Below, in pieces: positions 63,927-64,000 of a stretch of DNA of 64,000 bases. The DNA comes from DTU024 sp964518875 (GTDB lineage Bacteria; Bacillota; Clostridia; Christensenellales; Aristaeellaceae): positions 62,001 to 126,000 of the forward strand of contig CAZFHI010000002.1 of NCBI GenBank assembly GCA_964518875.1. Reading direction: 5' to 3'. The stretch's first letter is position 1. Every line of letters begins with the position of its first letter. A model generated the notes under the pieces. That model was given only the letters and a program-made list of their open reading frames with translations. It was not told the DNA's origin and made no database searches. A program made the position numbers and the translations under genes.

Positions 63927-64000
63927 GCAAAAATCCAGCTTGATATATACATATGACTTTAAATAATGCAAACAAAAATTACCGCCATAAAGATATAAAT

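Overview
The window looks like chromosomal DNA from an anaerobic Bacillota bacterium of the Clostridia type. Several things point that way: the rbgA-rnhB-yraN-yifB block, BmpA-type nucleoside and MalFG-type sugar ABC transporters, two ECF sigma modules (one with a DUF4367-like partner), a CitX-CitG fusion, a PepF-type M3 peptidase and a RumA/RlmD-type methyltransferase. AGGAGG-type ribosome sites, heavy use of ATA and AGC codons and moderate GC fit too. None of the solute-binding proteins has a lipobox cysteine, although one other protein here is a clear lipoprotein. I cannot name the genus. No rRNA, tRNA, CRISPR array, phage or intact insertion sequence was seen.

Layout. 1-6244 (minus): yifB (cut by the window edge), a giant double GT-C glycosyltransferase, yraN, rnhB, rbgA. 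6556-10738 (minus): transketolase, phosphohexomutase, DUF2461. 10739-14043: a decayed gene with a perfect hairpin, an unknown 511-residue protein and a secreted metallo-beta-lactamase-fold protein. 14321-18274 (plus): ferritin, then a sugar-binding protein and two permeases with no ATPase. 18487-23364 (minus): glutamate dehydrogenase, an ECF sigma factor with a frameshifted membrane partner, a Bcp peroxiredoxin and a repeat-containing helical protein. 23533-29486 (plus): esterase, condensation-fold acyltransferase-like protein, zinc-ribbon membrane protein, oligopeptidase, CitXG. 29636-38399 (minus): a VanY-like protein lacking its zinc ligands, an EF-G paralogue, a cytochrome c maturation pair with a triheme/molybdopterin oxidoreductase, and DNA polymerase IV. 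38695-46337 (minus): a nucleoside ABC transporter, RidA, carbamate kinase, a HAD phosphatase and a secreted FnIII-like protein. 46453-48324 (plus): a uridine-kinase-like protein and a degenerate uronate isomerase. 48409-58768 (minus): an ECF sigma / anti-sigma pair followed by eight exported proteins, including two propeller plus propeller-SBP modules. 58879-63926: a peptidoglycan-binding lipoprotein, a HAD hydrolase, DUF4956, a VTC polyphosphate polymerase and a TrmA-family methyltransferase.

The best candidates for an undescribed system are the sigma-factor-led exported cluster at 48.4-58.8 kb, the triheme/molybdopterin oxidoreductase with its own System II cytochrome maturation genes at 33.3-36.9 kb, the kinase plus dead uronate isomerase pair at 46.4-48.3 kb, and the esterase/acyltransferase/zinc-ribbon trio at 23.5-26.4 kb. 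All assignments come from reading motifs by eye. No database search was run.
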